From Methanomassiliicoccaceae archaeon UBA480 (GTDB lineage: Archaea > Thermoplasmatota > Thermoplasmata > Methanomassiliicoccales > Methanomethylophilaceae), in contig DAXO01000081.1 in assembly GCA_002506425.1 (NCBI GenBank), forward strand, positions 1-12,362: a stretch of DNA of 12,362 nt. The letters are read 5' to 3'. Below are positions 1 to 6,708 of the stretch, in pieces (positions within the stretch are counted from its first letter, which is position 1; every line of letters begins with the position of its first letter). Position numbers and translations under genes: made by a program. The notes under the pieces were generated by a model that saw nothing but the letters and a program-made list of their open reading frames with translations, did not search any database and was not told the DNA's origin.

Positions 1-457
1 TTAAATCTTGGGGATGAATTTTGCGCCCGCAGGGTTTGCGCCTCGATCATATAGTGATTATCTCGCGGTTTCTGTCACTAGGAATTATGTTGTTGGAAAT
101 GTCAGATGCTGTTCTTCCTATAGTAATATATGAAAAAACGAGTGAGGTATTGCTGCCTATTTCATGCGACGACTCTCCCTAGTAGGTCTTGTGCGCTGAT
201 CCAAGCACCGACAAATTCAGAGTTTCAGATTCTGTTGTCCGCATATCATGAGGAGTGGTCGTTTTTTCGTCGAAAATCCGATAATTATCGTTTTTTGACT
301 GTGAAAATTGCAATGATGAATGGAGACAATGCAAAATATAATATAGTAGTGGGATGTACAGGGGTTTGCGCGAGGCGCGGGGGACACATCGGCAAGATGT
401 GAAACTCGGACAAATCGCGAAGTGGATACCGGGAATTGCGGGCCTTGAACAAAAGGC
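1..457. other. AT-rich noncoding region upstream of the 16S promoter
   Basis: I see no credible protein or RNA gene here. The longest open frames (a 90-codon frame at 130-402 on + and overlapping frames on -) have no ribosome binding site and no coding-like composition. The region holds TATA-like stretches (1-7, 333-345), two copies of a CAGGG(G)TTTGCGC element (30-41 and 359-371), and several small dyads. These are a bulged 9-bp stem (210-214 plus 218-221 pairing with 231-239) and a perfect 6-bp hairpin, CACATC-GGCAA-GATGTG, at 385-401. It is best read as an extended rRNA upstream regulatory region. The far left end could instead belong to a neighbouring gene outside the window. Confidence 0.55.
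333..345 (+). promoter_or_regulatory. possible upstream rRNA promoter (TATA-like)
   Basis: AAAATATAATATA lies about 25 bases before CAGGGGTTTGCGC (359-371). TATA-to-start spacing in archaea is about 25 bases, so a start near 365-368 would fit. A short GCGC-gag-GCGC dyad (368-378) and a 6-bp hairpin (385-401) follow. Tandem promoters before rRNA genes are known in some archaea. AT-richness of the surroundings means this could be chance. Confidence 0.35.
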
Positions 458-467
458 TTAAATATAT
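458..467 (+). promoter_or_regulatory. 16S rRNA promoter (TATA box)
   Basis: TTAAATATAT is a close match to the archaeal stable-RNA TATA box, with a purine-rich AAAAGG stretch just upstream in the TFB-recognition position. Twenty-five bases downstream is ATGCGCG (485-491), like the (T/A)TGC initiator seen at archaeal rRNA starts, which puts the start near 486-488. A hairpin (488-494 with 505-511, seven pairs including one G-U) would form right at the predicted 5' end. It is the best promoter candidate before the 16S gene. Confidence 0.75.
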
Positions 468-486
468 CTCCGATATACACGGGAAT

Positions 487-692
487 GCGCGACCTGCAAA
501 GGCGGGTTGCGACGATGGAGAATCATGATCTCCGCCCTTTGGGCGTGCACTCATGAATTCTGACGTTCGATGCTACGAATGTTCCGTTAGACGGATCATT
601 CGATTGAGTGTGCCGTTTAGCGGGACAGCGGTGAAACATGGTAAACTGCCAGTTTCTTTCATCCATCCAAAGACGAAAAGTCAAAAGATTTG
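487..692 (+). other. pre-16S rRNA 5' leader
   Basis: This is the transcribed leader between the predicted start and the mature 16S 5' end, about 206 nt. It contains a 5'-terminal hairpin (488-511), a CGCCC-TTT-GGGCG hairpin (533-545), the 5' strand of the outer processing helix (561-577), and a hairpin AATG-T-TCCG / CGGA-T-CATT (578-600). A weaker stem (609-627) and the 5' strand of the inner processing helix (637-650) follow. No open reading frame is plausible. Confidence 0.65.
561..650 (+). repeat. 5' half of the 16S processing stem
   Basis: TGACGTTCGATGCTACG at 561-577 is the exact reverse complement of 2285-2301 beyond the 16S 3' end, giving 17 continuous pairs. CATGGTAA at 637-644 and CTGCC at 646-650 pair with 2264-2277, giving 13 pairs with one A/C mismatch. 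The 59 bases between the two arms (578-636) can fold into two local hairpins. Archaeal pre-16S is normally released by cutting at a bulge-helix-bulge in such a stem. I cannot place a textbook 3-nt / 4-bp / 3-nt bulge-helix-bulge here. Confidence 0.8.
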
Positions 693-2163
<1,471 letters not shown>

Positions 2164-2167
2164 AGCA

Positions 2168-2257
2168 GCTTCCGGGACTTCGGTCCCGGAGGCTCACATC
2201 TTCCTGTCCTTACACAGGAATCACATTGCAAGGAAACTCCGAGCGAGTTTCCCGCAA
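2168..2257 (+). repeat. three consecutive hairpins in the 16S trailer
   Basis: Hairpin 1 (2168-2193) has an 11-bp stem closed by C(UUCG)G, an exceptionally stable tetraloop. Hairpin 2 (2201-2220) is TTCCTGT / ACAGGAA with a 6-nt loop. Hairpin 3 (2226-2257) pairs TTGC with GCAA and GGAAACTC with GAGTTTCC, 12 pairs around a 5-nt loop with a small internal loop. All lie between the mature 16S 3' end and the inner processing helix. They may hold the trailer in a defined fold during processing or slow 3' exonucleases. That role is inferred. Confidence 0.75.
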
Positions 2258-2263
2258 TTCCGA

Positions 2264-2301
2264 GGCAGCTTACCATGCACTAAACGTAGCATCGAACGTC
2301 A
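2264..2301 (+). repeat. 3' half of the 16S processing stem
   Basis: Positions 2264-2277 pair with 637-650 (inner helix, one mismatch) and 2285-2301 pair perfectly with 561-577 (outer helix, 17 bp). Only seven bases (CACTAAA, 2278-2284) separate the arms here, against 59 on the 5' side. CTAAA (2280-2284) could also pair with TTTAG (616-620), which would compete with the local hairpin at 609-627. Confidence 0.8.
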
Positions 2302-2313
2302 TCATTTGTTCTG

Positions 2314-2350
2314 TTTTTTCTTCAATTTCTTTCATGTTCCATCTTTTTTT
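2314..2350 (+). terminator. T-tract terminator of the 16S transcript
   Basis: T6 (2314-2319), TTTCTTTC and T7 (2344-2350) follow directly after the processing stem. Archaeal RNA polymerase terminates at oligo-T tracts on the nontemplate strand, often without a hairpin. The next gene, tRNA-Gln, is on the other strand, so the 16S transcript should end here. Confidence 0.6.
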
Positions 2351-2399
2351 GTATTCATCGTATTCTGATGGATTTACGGATCGCCAAGAGCTGTTCCGT

Positions 2400-2415
2400 T
2401 TCAATCATCATTGAA
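2400..2415. terminator. small dyad between 16S and tRNA-Gln ends
   Basis: TTCAAT-CATC-ATTGAA forms a 6-bp hairpin that reads the same on either strand. It sits 12 bases beyond the tRNA-Gln 3' end and about 50 bases beyond the last 16S T-tract, between two converging transcripts. It could mark the 3' end of the tRNA transcript, but no strong T-tract follows on the - strand, so the terminator role is weakly supported. Confidence 0.3.
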
Positions 2416-2427
2416 GAATTGCAGGAA

Positions 2428-2503
2428 TGGTAGTCCCGTCCGGATTCGAACCGGAGTCACCGGCTCCAAAGGCCAGCATGATTGACCACTACACTACGGG
2501 ACT
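2428..2503 (-). tRNA. tRNA-Gln (UUG anticodon)
   Basis: On the - strand the acceptor stem is AGTCCCG / CGGGACT (7 pairs), with discriminator A and an encoded CCA (2428-2430). The anticodon stem CTGGC / GCCGG encloses loop CTTTGGA, in which T33 precedes TTG (2467-2469), so it reads CAA. The T arm is TCCGG-TTCGAAT-CCGGA. It is 73 nt without CCA and has no intron. In archaea this tRNA is normally charged with Glu and then amidated by GatDE. It starts 18 nt after the stop of the methylthiotransferase gene on the same strand, so it may be co-transcribed. A TATA-like CCATAAAG lies about 30 bases upstream, inside the end of that gene, so it could also have its own promoter. Confidence 0.95.
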
Positions 2504-2521
2504 GTTTTGTTCCCCTATCTC

Positions 2522-3757
2522 TCAGTCCTTCTTTATGGTTCCTATCAGATAGGTGGGTCTGGCTTCACCGATAATGATGTTTTTGAATGTACCGAGCGGC
2601 ACGTCCTCTCTTACCACTACGGGCCTGTAATAGCCCGTTCTCATGATGGTTCCATCCTTGCCTTTCTCGGTGGCCAGTGCTTTGTACTCGGAGCCCACGA
2701 TGCGTTTGTTTACGCCCAGTTCCACTTCGTTTTTAATTTTCGTGAGTTCTGCCGAACGTTCTGCCGAGATCCTTCCATGGACCTGCTCCATCTTTGCTGC
2801 ATCCGTTCCTGGACGGGAAGAGAATCTGGTTATATTCACGGTGTCCGCTTCCAGCTTTCTCATCAGGCTTATCGTTTTTTCGTGGTCCTCATCCGTTTCT
2901 CCTGGAAAACCGCATATGATGTCTGTAGCTATGCTTATTCCGGGAATAGCAGACCGCAGATCGTCCACAAGTTCTAGGAACCCCTCTGCAGTATACTTCC
3001 TTCTCATCCTTCTGAGAACCTCGTTGCTTCCGCTCTGTACCGGGATGTGAAGGAACTTGTAGACCCTCTCATCATCCATCAGTTCTGTCAGACCTTCTGC
3101 CACCCTTCTCACGCTTTGCGGATCGGCCATACCTATCCTCAGTCTGTAGTCACCTTCTCTGGCAAGAAGCACCTTCATCAGGTCCGGCAGGGTTTCGCCG
3201 GTATCCATGCCGTAGGCTGCAGTGTCCTGGGCGGTTATGAGAATCTCCTTGCATCCCCGGTCCAGGAATGATCCGAATTTCTCCGACAGCTGTGTCATCG
3301 GATAGCTCTTCAGATCACCTCTGGCAATCTTGGTTATGCAATAGGAGCAATTTCCCAAGCATCCTTGTGCTATGGGGAGAATTGCATCCGATTTGAGATT
3401 CACCGATGTTGCGCACCCTTGGATCCCGTATTTTTCCATGATCTTCTGTTTGAAGGTAGAATAGTTCTCTGGTGGAATGATGGGTGCATCCGGCAGACGT
3501 ATCTCTATGCGGCTGGGTTGCGCCTTCGCCATACATCCTGTGACGATGATTTCCTTTCCTTGCGAACGAAGCTGGGAAATCCTAGAAAGCATATGCTTCT
3601 CCGTCGTTTCAACGACGGTGCAGGTGTTGAGCACCACCACATCGGCATCTTCGGCCGATGTGGCGGGCTCGAATCCGAGTGACGACATGTCCTCGGCGAG
3701 GTCACGTCCCTCGCCGTGGTTCATCGTGCACCCGTAGGATTCGACGTAGTATTTCAT
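2522..3757 (-). CDS. tRNA (t6A37-C2) methylthiotransferase, MtaB/CDKAL1 type
   Basis: A radical-SAM enzyme that adds a methylthio group to t6A at position 37 of ANN-decoding tRNAs, giving ms2t6A and strengthening codon pairing. The 411 residues show the full family layout. The N-terminal UPF0004 domain carries cluster cysteines C10, C46 and C75. The radical-SAM motif is C133-x3-C137-x2-C140. Family motifs HIPVQSGSN (237-245), FPGET (284-288) and RFSSRPGT (311-318) follow. A TRAM RNA-binding domain spans about 350-408. Length is normal for the archaeal form. The ATG overlaps the aIF2-beta stop by one base (TGATG) and has no clear Shine-Dalgarno, so translation is probably coupled. t6A placement is by subfamily resemblance. 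A different methylthio substrate is possible but less likely. Confidence 0.93.
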   Translation of the reverse strand: MKYYVESYGCTMNHGEGRDLAEDMSSLGFEPATSAEDADVVVLNTCTVVETTEKHMLSRISQLRSQGKEIIVTGCMAKAQPSRIEIRLPDAPIIPPENYSTFKQKIMEKYGIQGCATSVNLKSDAILPIAQGCLGNCSYCITKIARGDLKSYPMTQLSEKFGSFLDRGCKEILITAQDTAAYGMDTGETLPDLMKVLLAREGDYRLRIGMADPQSVRRVAEGLTELMDDERVYKFLHIPVQSGSNEVLRRMRRKYTAEGFLELVDDLRSAIPGISIATDIICGFPGETDEDHEKTISLMRKLEADTVNITRFSSRPGTDAAKMEQVHGRISAERSAELTKIKNEVELGVNKRIVGSEYKALATEKGKDGTIMRTGYYRPVVVREDVPLGTFKNIIIGEARPTYLIGTIKKD

Positions 3758-4392
3758 CAGCGTGTGCAGGGTTCTGTCGTAGGCACTGCAAAGGCGGTCT
3801 TGGCCGAGATCTTGGTGATCTTGGCGTGAACGCTGGCGCCTTTCACCGTGCCAGGCACGATGATCAGATAGTCGTAGTACTTGGAAGTCCCGTCCCCTTT
3901 CTTGCCGACATCGGTGATACGCACCTCTATAATGTCACCTTCGCGCAGCGTGTTGCTAGAATCAACCCTGACACCTTTCCTCACGGTTATCGGCCTGCGG
4001 GCTCCGCATGCTTCGCACTCCAGCATCAGCGTCCTGTCTTCCTTGACCATCTTGGTGTCAGGGAGGCCGCATTCGGAGCAGATGACATATGTCTCGGTGT
4101 ACATCTGAATCTTGTCGTCGATCTGCTGAGGGCTGATCTTGGCCTTGAAGACTGCGCGCCTGCCCTCGATGTTGCCCGGAGTTCCCAATTCTTTAAGAAG
4201 GAACTGGAGGAGGTGCTGGGGGTCGCGCCTGAGCTTGTCGGTCACGTCTATGAAATTCTTGAAGATGGTGATCTTCCCTTCCTGGAGGATGTCGAGTTCA
4301 GGGAGCTCAAACCTCTCATGGTTCTCGATCGTCTCGGGACAGGCGATCTTCGCCCTGTTGAGCAGTGCCATATAGTTGTCCTCATCGCTCAT
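3757..4392 (-). CDS. translation initiation factor aIF2 subunit beta with C-terminal TRAM domain
   Basis: Subunit of the archaeal aIF2 heterotrimer, which delivers initiator Met-tRNA to the small ribosomal subunit. The protein has 211 residues: an N-terminal helix that contacts the gamma subunit (about 1-20), the central alpha-beta core (about 35-100, with the segment around LLKELGTPG), and a zinc ribbon with C105-x2-C108 and C126-x2-C129. A TRAM domain at about 147-200 is appended. Minimal aIF2-beta is about 140 residues, so the TRAM domain explains the extra length. TRAM-bearing forms are known in some euryarchaea. I chose the ATG at 4392 because GAGGT stands 7 bases before it and a TATA box lies at 4427-4436. 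A start 28 codons upstream (4476) would put the promoter inside the gene. The stop overlaps the next gene. Confidence 0.93.
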   Translation of the reverse strand: MSDEDNYMALLNRAKIACPETIENHERFELPELDILQEGKITIFKNFIDVTDKLRRDPQHLLQFLLKELGTPGNIEGRRAVFKAKISPQQIDDKIQMYTETYVICSECGLPDTKMVKEDRTLMLECEACGARRPITVRKGVRVDSSNTLREGDIIEVRITDVGKKGDGTSKYYDYLIIVPGTVKGASVHAKITKISAKTAFAVPTTEPCTR

Positions 4393-4404
4393 TTCAATTA
4401 CCTC
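4393..4404 (-). promoter_or_regulatory. ribosome binding site of aIF2-beta
   Basis: GAGGTAATTGAA directly precedes the ATG at 4392. GAGGT matches the 16S 3' end (ATCACCTCC) with a 7-base spacer. This site decides the start against the longer in-frame option at 4476. Confidence 0.75.
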
Positions 4405-4426
4405 GATGCGAGACAATGATGGGGCC

Positions 4427-4436
4427 TTTAATAAAG
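4427..4436 (-). promoter_or_regulatory. TATA box of the aIF2-beta operon
   Basis: CTTTATTAAA on the - strand lies about 39 bases before the ATG at 4392, which predicts a start of transcription near 4405 and a leader of about 12 nt. It lies in the 80-base gap after the winged-helix gene, so aIF2-beta and the methylthiotransferase can be transcribed separately from it. Confidence 0.65.
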
Positions 4437-4472
4437 ACTTCTGGGTCGCATCACTCGAGATCCAGTCCGGTT

Positions 4473-4805
4473 TCATTGCTCCCTCTTCTTCTCCAAGTCA
4501 TCCTCCAGATCTATTTCCCCATCGAAGGTCCTGGCTGCAAGGGTCAGGGCTTTCCCGACTCTCATTCCCTTGGAGGTGAGCTTCCAGAATGTTGCCACAT
4601 GGTTCGAGTCGCTGCAGCGTCTCGTATCCTGCGTGACAAGCTGTAATTGCTCAAGGCTGTTGAGCTTCTTCCTCAGGATCTCATGGTTGCAGTTCAGTTC
4701 GCGAAATAGGGCGTTTTGTTTGATCTCTCCATTGCGATACATGTAGTCGACGATGCTGTAGTTGTATTTCGTTTCCAGAAACATGACGAAGTCTTTCTTG
4801 GTCAT
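4473..4805 (-). CDS. small winged helix-turn-helix protein, putative transcription regulator
   Basis: A 110-residue protein with the look of a single-domain archaeal winged-helix regulator of the ArsR/HxlR/PadR-like kind. An N-terminal helix is followed by a helix-turn-helix at about 27-53 (IKQNALFRELNCNHEILRKK segment), a charged wing (about 56-78, ending FWKLTSKGMRVG), a C-terminal helix, and an acidic tail (95-110). No ligand domain, metal site or membrane segment is evident. The ATG at 4805 has AAGGA seven to eleven bases upstream and a TATA box 27-37 bases upstream. An inverted repeat (4860-4877) further upstream is a candidate operator. Target genes are unknown. Position before aIF2-beta and after pyrG does not by itself show that it regulates either. 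Assignment is by fold pattern only. Confidence 0.7.
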   Translation of the reverse strand: MTKKDFVMFLETKYNYSIVDYMYRNGEIKQNALFRELNCNHEILRKKLNSLEQLQLVTQDTRRCSDSNHVATFWKLTSKGMRVGKALTLAARTFDGEIDLEDDLEKKREQ

Positions 4806-4831
4806 GATTCCTTGTTGATGCTACTAATGGT

Positions 4832-4842
4832 TGATTTTTATG
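4832..4842 (-). promoter_or_regulatory. TATA box of the winged-helix gene
   Basis: CATAAAAATCA on the - strand, 27-37 bases before the ATG at 4805. A start about 25 bases downstream gives a very short leader that still includes the AAGGA ribosome site. Confidence 0.5.
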
Positions 4843-4859
4843 GCGTCTTTCATAACATA

Positions 4860-4877
4860 TGTACAGAAAAGAGTACA
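4860..4877. promoter_or_regulatory. candidate operator: TGTAC-N8-GTACA inverted repeat
   Basis: Two 5-base arms, TGTAC (4860-4864) and GTACA (4873-4877), are perfectly complementary across an 8-base AT-rich spacer. The site lies about 20 bases upstream of the TATA box of the winged-helix gene. The 18-base overall size suits a dimeric winged-helix protein. The upstream position would fit an activator or an autoregulatory site. Short dyads of this size can arise by chance. Confidence 0.35.
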
Positions 4878-4943
4878 ATATTAACAATCTTAGAATGATG
4901 TCCGATTATCCGTCGGCGTATCGCAATGGGAGGAAATGGAAGG

Positions 4944-4962
4944 AAAAGCGGGGGAATCCCCC
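4944..4962 (-). terminator. hairpin terminator after pyrG
   Basis: A stem GGGGG-ATT-CCCCC (4950-4962) followed on the - strand by GCTTTT, located 8 bases beyond the pyrG stop. The loop is only three bases and the T-tract short, so it may act as a weak terminator or a 3' end stabiliser. Confidence 0.5.
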
Positions 4963-4969
4963 TGGTTTT

Positions 4970-6586
4970 TCAGTGCGATCTCTTGTATGCTATCGCTGCA
5001 TCGACCAGACCCTGGTGAAGCGGCGACGGGCGCCAGGGCTTGGATTTGAATTCTGGATGGAATTGGGAAGCGACGAAGTACGGGTGTCCCTCGAGCTCGC
5101 CTATCTCCATTCTCGTACCGCATTCCGATCTTCCGGTGAACTTCCATCCCGCATCCTCGATCCTGTCTATGTAGTCGGGATTGACTTCGTATCTGTGGCG
5201 GTGTCTCTCGGATATCAGCGTCTTGCCTCCGTACAGATCGAATGCTCTGGATCCCTCTTTGACCACGACATCCTGTGCGCCTAGGCGCATGGTGGCGCCC
5301 ATGTTGACCACTCCGCGCTGTTCATCCATTATGCATATGACGGGATCGGGAGTGTCCGGATTGAATTCCGTGCTCGAAGCCATTTCCAGGCCCAGGACGT
5401 GTCTGCAGAACTCTATCGTAGCTATTTGGAATCCCAGACATACGCCCAGGAACGGAATCCCGTTAACCCTGGCGTATCTGGCGGCCTCGATCTTCCCTTC
5501 GACTCCCCTGATGCCGAACCCTCCCGGGACGATGATGCCGTGCACATCGTGGAGAATGGAGTCGGAGTCGTTGCGTATGAGATCGTCGCTGTCAACGAAC
5601 TTTATGCGGACCTTGCATTCGGATGCCGCTCCCGCATGGGTGAATGCTTCAAGATGAGACAGATACGCGTCTGCGAGAGATGTGTACTTGCCGACGAGGG
5701 CTATGGTGACTTCCTCTTTAGGGTTGACGATCCTGCTGACGAATCTCTCCCAATTTTCCATATCGCGCCTGGTGGTCAGGGGACCCAGTCTCATCTTGTC
5801 GATGATGTAGTCTGCAACTCCCTGTCTCTCCAGGTTCAGCGGAACCTCGTAAATCGTGCGGGCGTCAGGAGTAGATATGACGGCTTTCTCCGGGACGTCG
5901 CAGAACATGGCGATCTTGGACCTTGCCGCCGGGCTTATGGGTTCGGAGCATCTCCCGATGATGATGTCCGGGCGGATGCCTATGGACATCAGCTCCTTGA
6001 CGGAGTGCTGGGTCGGCTTGGTCTTCTCCTCTCCGACGGATCCCATGATGGGGATCAGGGTGGTATGGACGAACATGACGTTCTCGTCTCTTCCGAGCTC
6101 CCTTCCGAGCTGTCTCGCTGCTTCGAGGAACGGGAGGGATTCCATGTCGCCCACGGTTCCTCCGAGCTCTATGATGACGACATCGGCTCCGGATTCCCTG
6201 GCCACGCTGGTTATTCTGCGCTTGATTTCGTTCGTTATATGGGGGATGATCTGAACGGTTTTTCCGAGATAGTCCCCGTGCCTCTCGTTCTCTATGACGG
6301 AACGGTAGACCTTGCCGGTGGTTATGTTGTGATCCCTGGTGAGGTGGAGATCCATGAACCTCTCGTAATTGCCCAGATCCAGGTCTACTTCTCCGCCATC
6401 GTCGAGGACATAAACCTCTCCGTGCTCGAACGGATTCATGGTGCCTGCATCTATGTTCAGATACGGGTCGATCTTGATGGCGGAAACCTTGAGTCCGCGG
6501 GACTCCAGAAGGCGCCCTATGGATGATGCGGTGATGCCCTTGCCTAGGCCGGATATCACCCCTCCGCTGACGAAAATCAACTTCAT
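4970..6586 (-). CDS. pyrG: CTP synthase (glutamine-hydrolysing)
   Basis: Converts UTP, ATP and glutamine to CTP, the last step of de novo pyrimidine nucleotide synthesis. It acts in the cytoplasm as a tetramer. The 538 residues show both domains. The N-terminal amidoligase has the P-loop SGGVISGLGKG (7-17) and YLNIDAGTMNPFEHGEV (42-58), which binds UTP and Mg. The C-terminal class I glutamine amidotransferase has PGGFGIRG (354-361) and nucleophile C383 in FLGVCLGFQ, with H510 and E512 completing the triad. Length is normal. I chose the ATG at 6586. A TTG three codons upstream is in frame, but family members start with the MKxIFV-type motif. A TATA box 35-42 bases upstream and no Shine-Dalgarno suggest a very short leader. 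It is monocistronic, with a hairpin after the stop. Confidence 0.97.
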   Translation of the reverse strand: MKLIFVSGGVISGLGKGITASSIGRLLESRGLKVSAIKIDPYLNIDAGTMNPFEHGEVYVLDDGGEVDLDLGNYERFMDLHLTRDHNITTGKVYRSVIENERHGDYLGKTVQIIPHITNEIKRRITSVARESGADVVIIELGGTVGDMESLPFLEAARQLGRELGRDENVMFVHTTLIPIMGSVGEEKTKPTQHSVKELMSIGIRPDIIIGRCSEPISPAARSKIAMFCDVPEKAVISTPDARTIYEVPLNLERQGVADYIIDKMRLGPLTTRRDMENWERFVSRIVNPKEEVTIALVGKYTSLADAYLSHLEAFTHAGAASECKVRIKFVDSDDLIRNDSDSILHDVHGIIVPGGFGIRGVEGKIEAARYARVNGIPFLGVCLGFQIATIEFCRHVLGLEMASSTEFNPDTPDPVICIMDEQRGVVNMGATMRLGAQDVVVKEGSRAFDLYGGKTLISERHRHRYEVNPDYIDRIEDAGWKFTGRSECGTRMEIGELEGHPYFVASQFHPEFKSKPWRPSPLHQGLVDAAIAYKRSH

Positions 6587-6620
6587 TCGAATCAACGGGA
6601 CCCGTGTTACGCGGGGAATG

Positions 6621-6628
6621 TTATTAAA
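6621..6628. promoter_or_regulatory. shared TATA-like element between pyrG and the unknown gene
   Basis: TTATTAAA on + reads TTTAATAA on -. On the - strand it lies 35-42 bases before the pyrG ATG and is the obvious pyrG promoter. On the + strand it could start a transcript near 6650 for the divergent unknown gene. A second + candidate, AAAAGTTAAC (6668-6677), would suit a start at the ATG of 6709. Confidence 0.55.
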
Positions 6629-6708
6629 GATGACGGGGTGGTTCGTTCGGTGCGACGCGGTCCATCCAAAAGTTAACTATGTGCTGGGGCATGGGTGTGG
6701 CGATAAAC

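Noticed and set aside
313..319. An ATGATGA C-box-like motif suggesting a C/D box guide RNA
   Set aside because: No CTGA D box, internal D' box or terminal pairing lies at a suitable distance. The match alone is expected by chance.
130..402. A 90-codon + frame (and overlapping - frames) upstream of the 16S gene
   Set aside because: There is no ribosome site, the composition is unlike the coding genes here, and it overlaps putative promoter elements and hairpins. I treat it as chance.
2226..2414. A 62-codon + frame in the 16S trailer
   Set aside because: It runs through a hairpin arm, the processing stem and the T-tract terminator, and has no ribosome site.
3658..4419. A 253-codon open frame on + across aIF2-beta
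   Set aside because: It is antisense to a gene with clear zinc-ribbon and TRAM domains and spans the junction of two real genes. It is a shadow.
4393..4476. A 28-residue N-terminal extension of aIF2-beta from an ATG at 4476
   Set aside because: It would contain the TATA box and ribosome site used by the internal ATG at 4392, and family members begin at or near the internal start.
5399..6526. A 375-codon open frame on + inside pyrG
   Set aside because: It is antisense to a complete CTP synthase with intact catalytic residues. It has no promoter or ribosome site, and its composition mirrors the pyrG codons.
6587..6595. A TTG start for pyrG three codons upstream
   Set aside because: Family members begin at the residues encoded from the ATG at 6586, and the TTG has no ribosome site.
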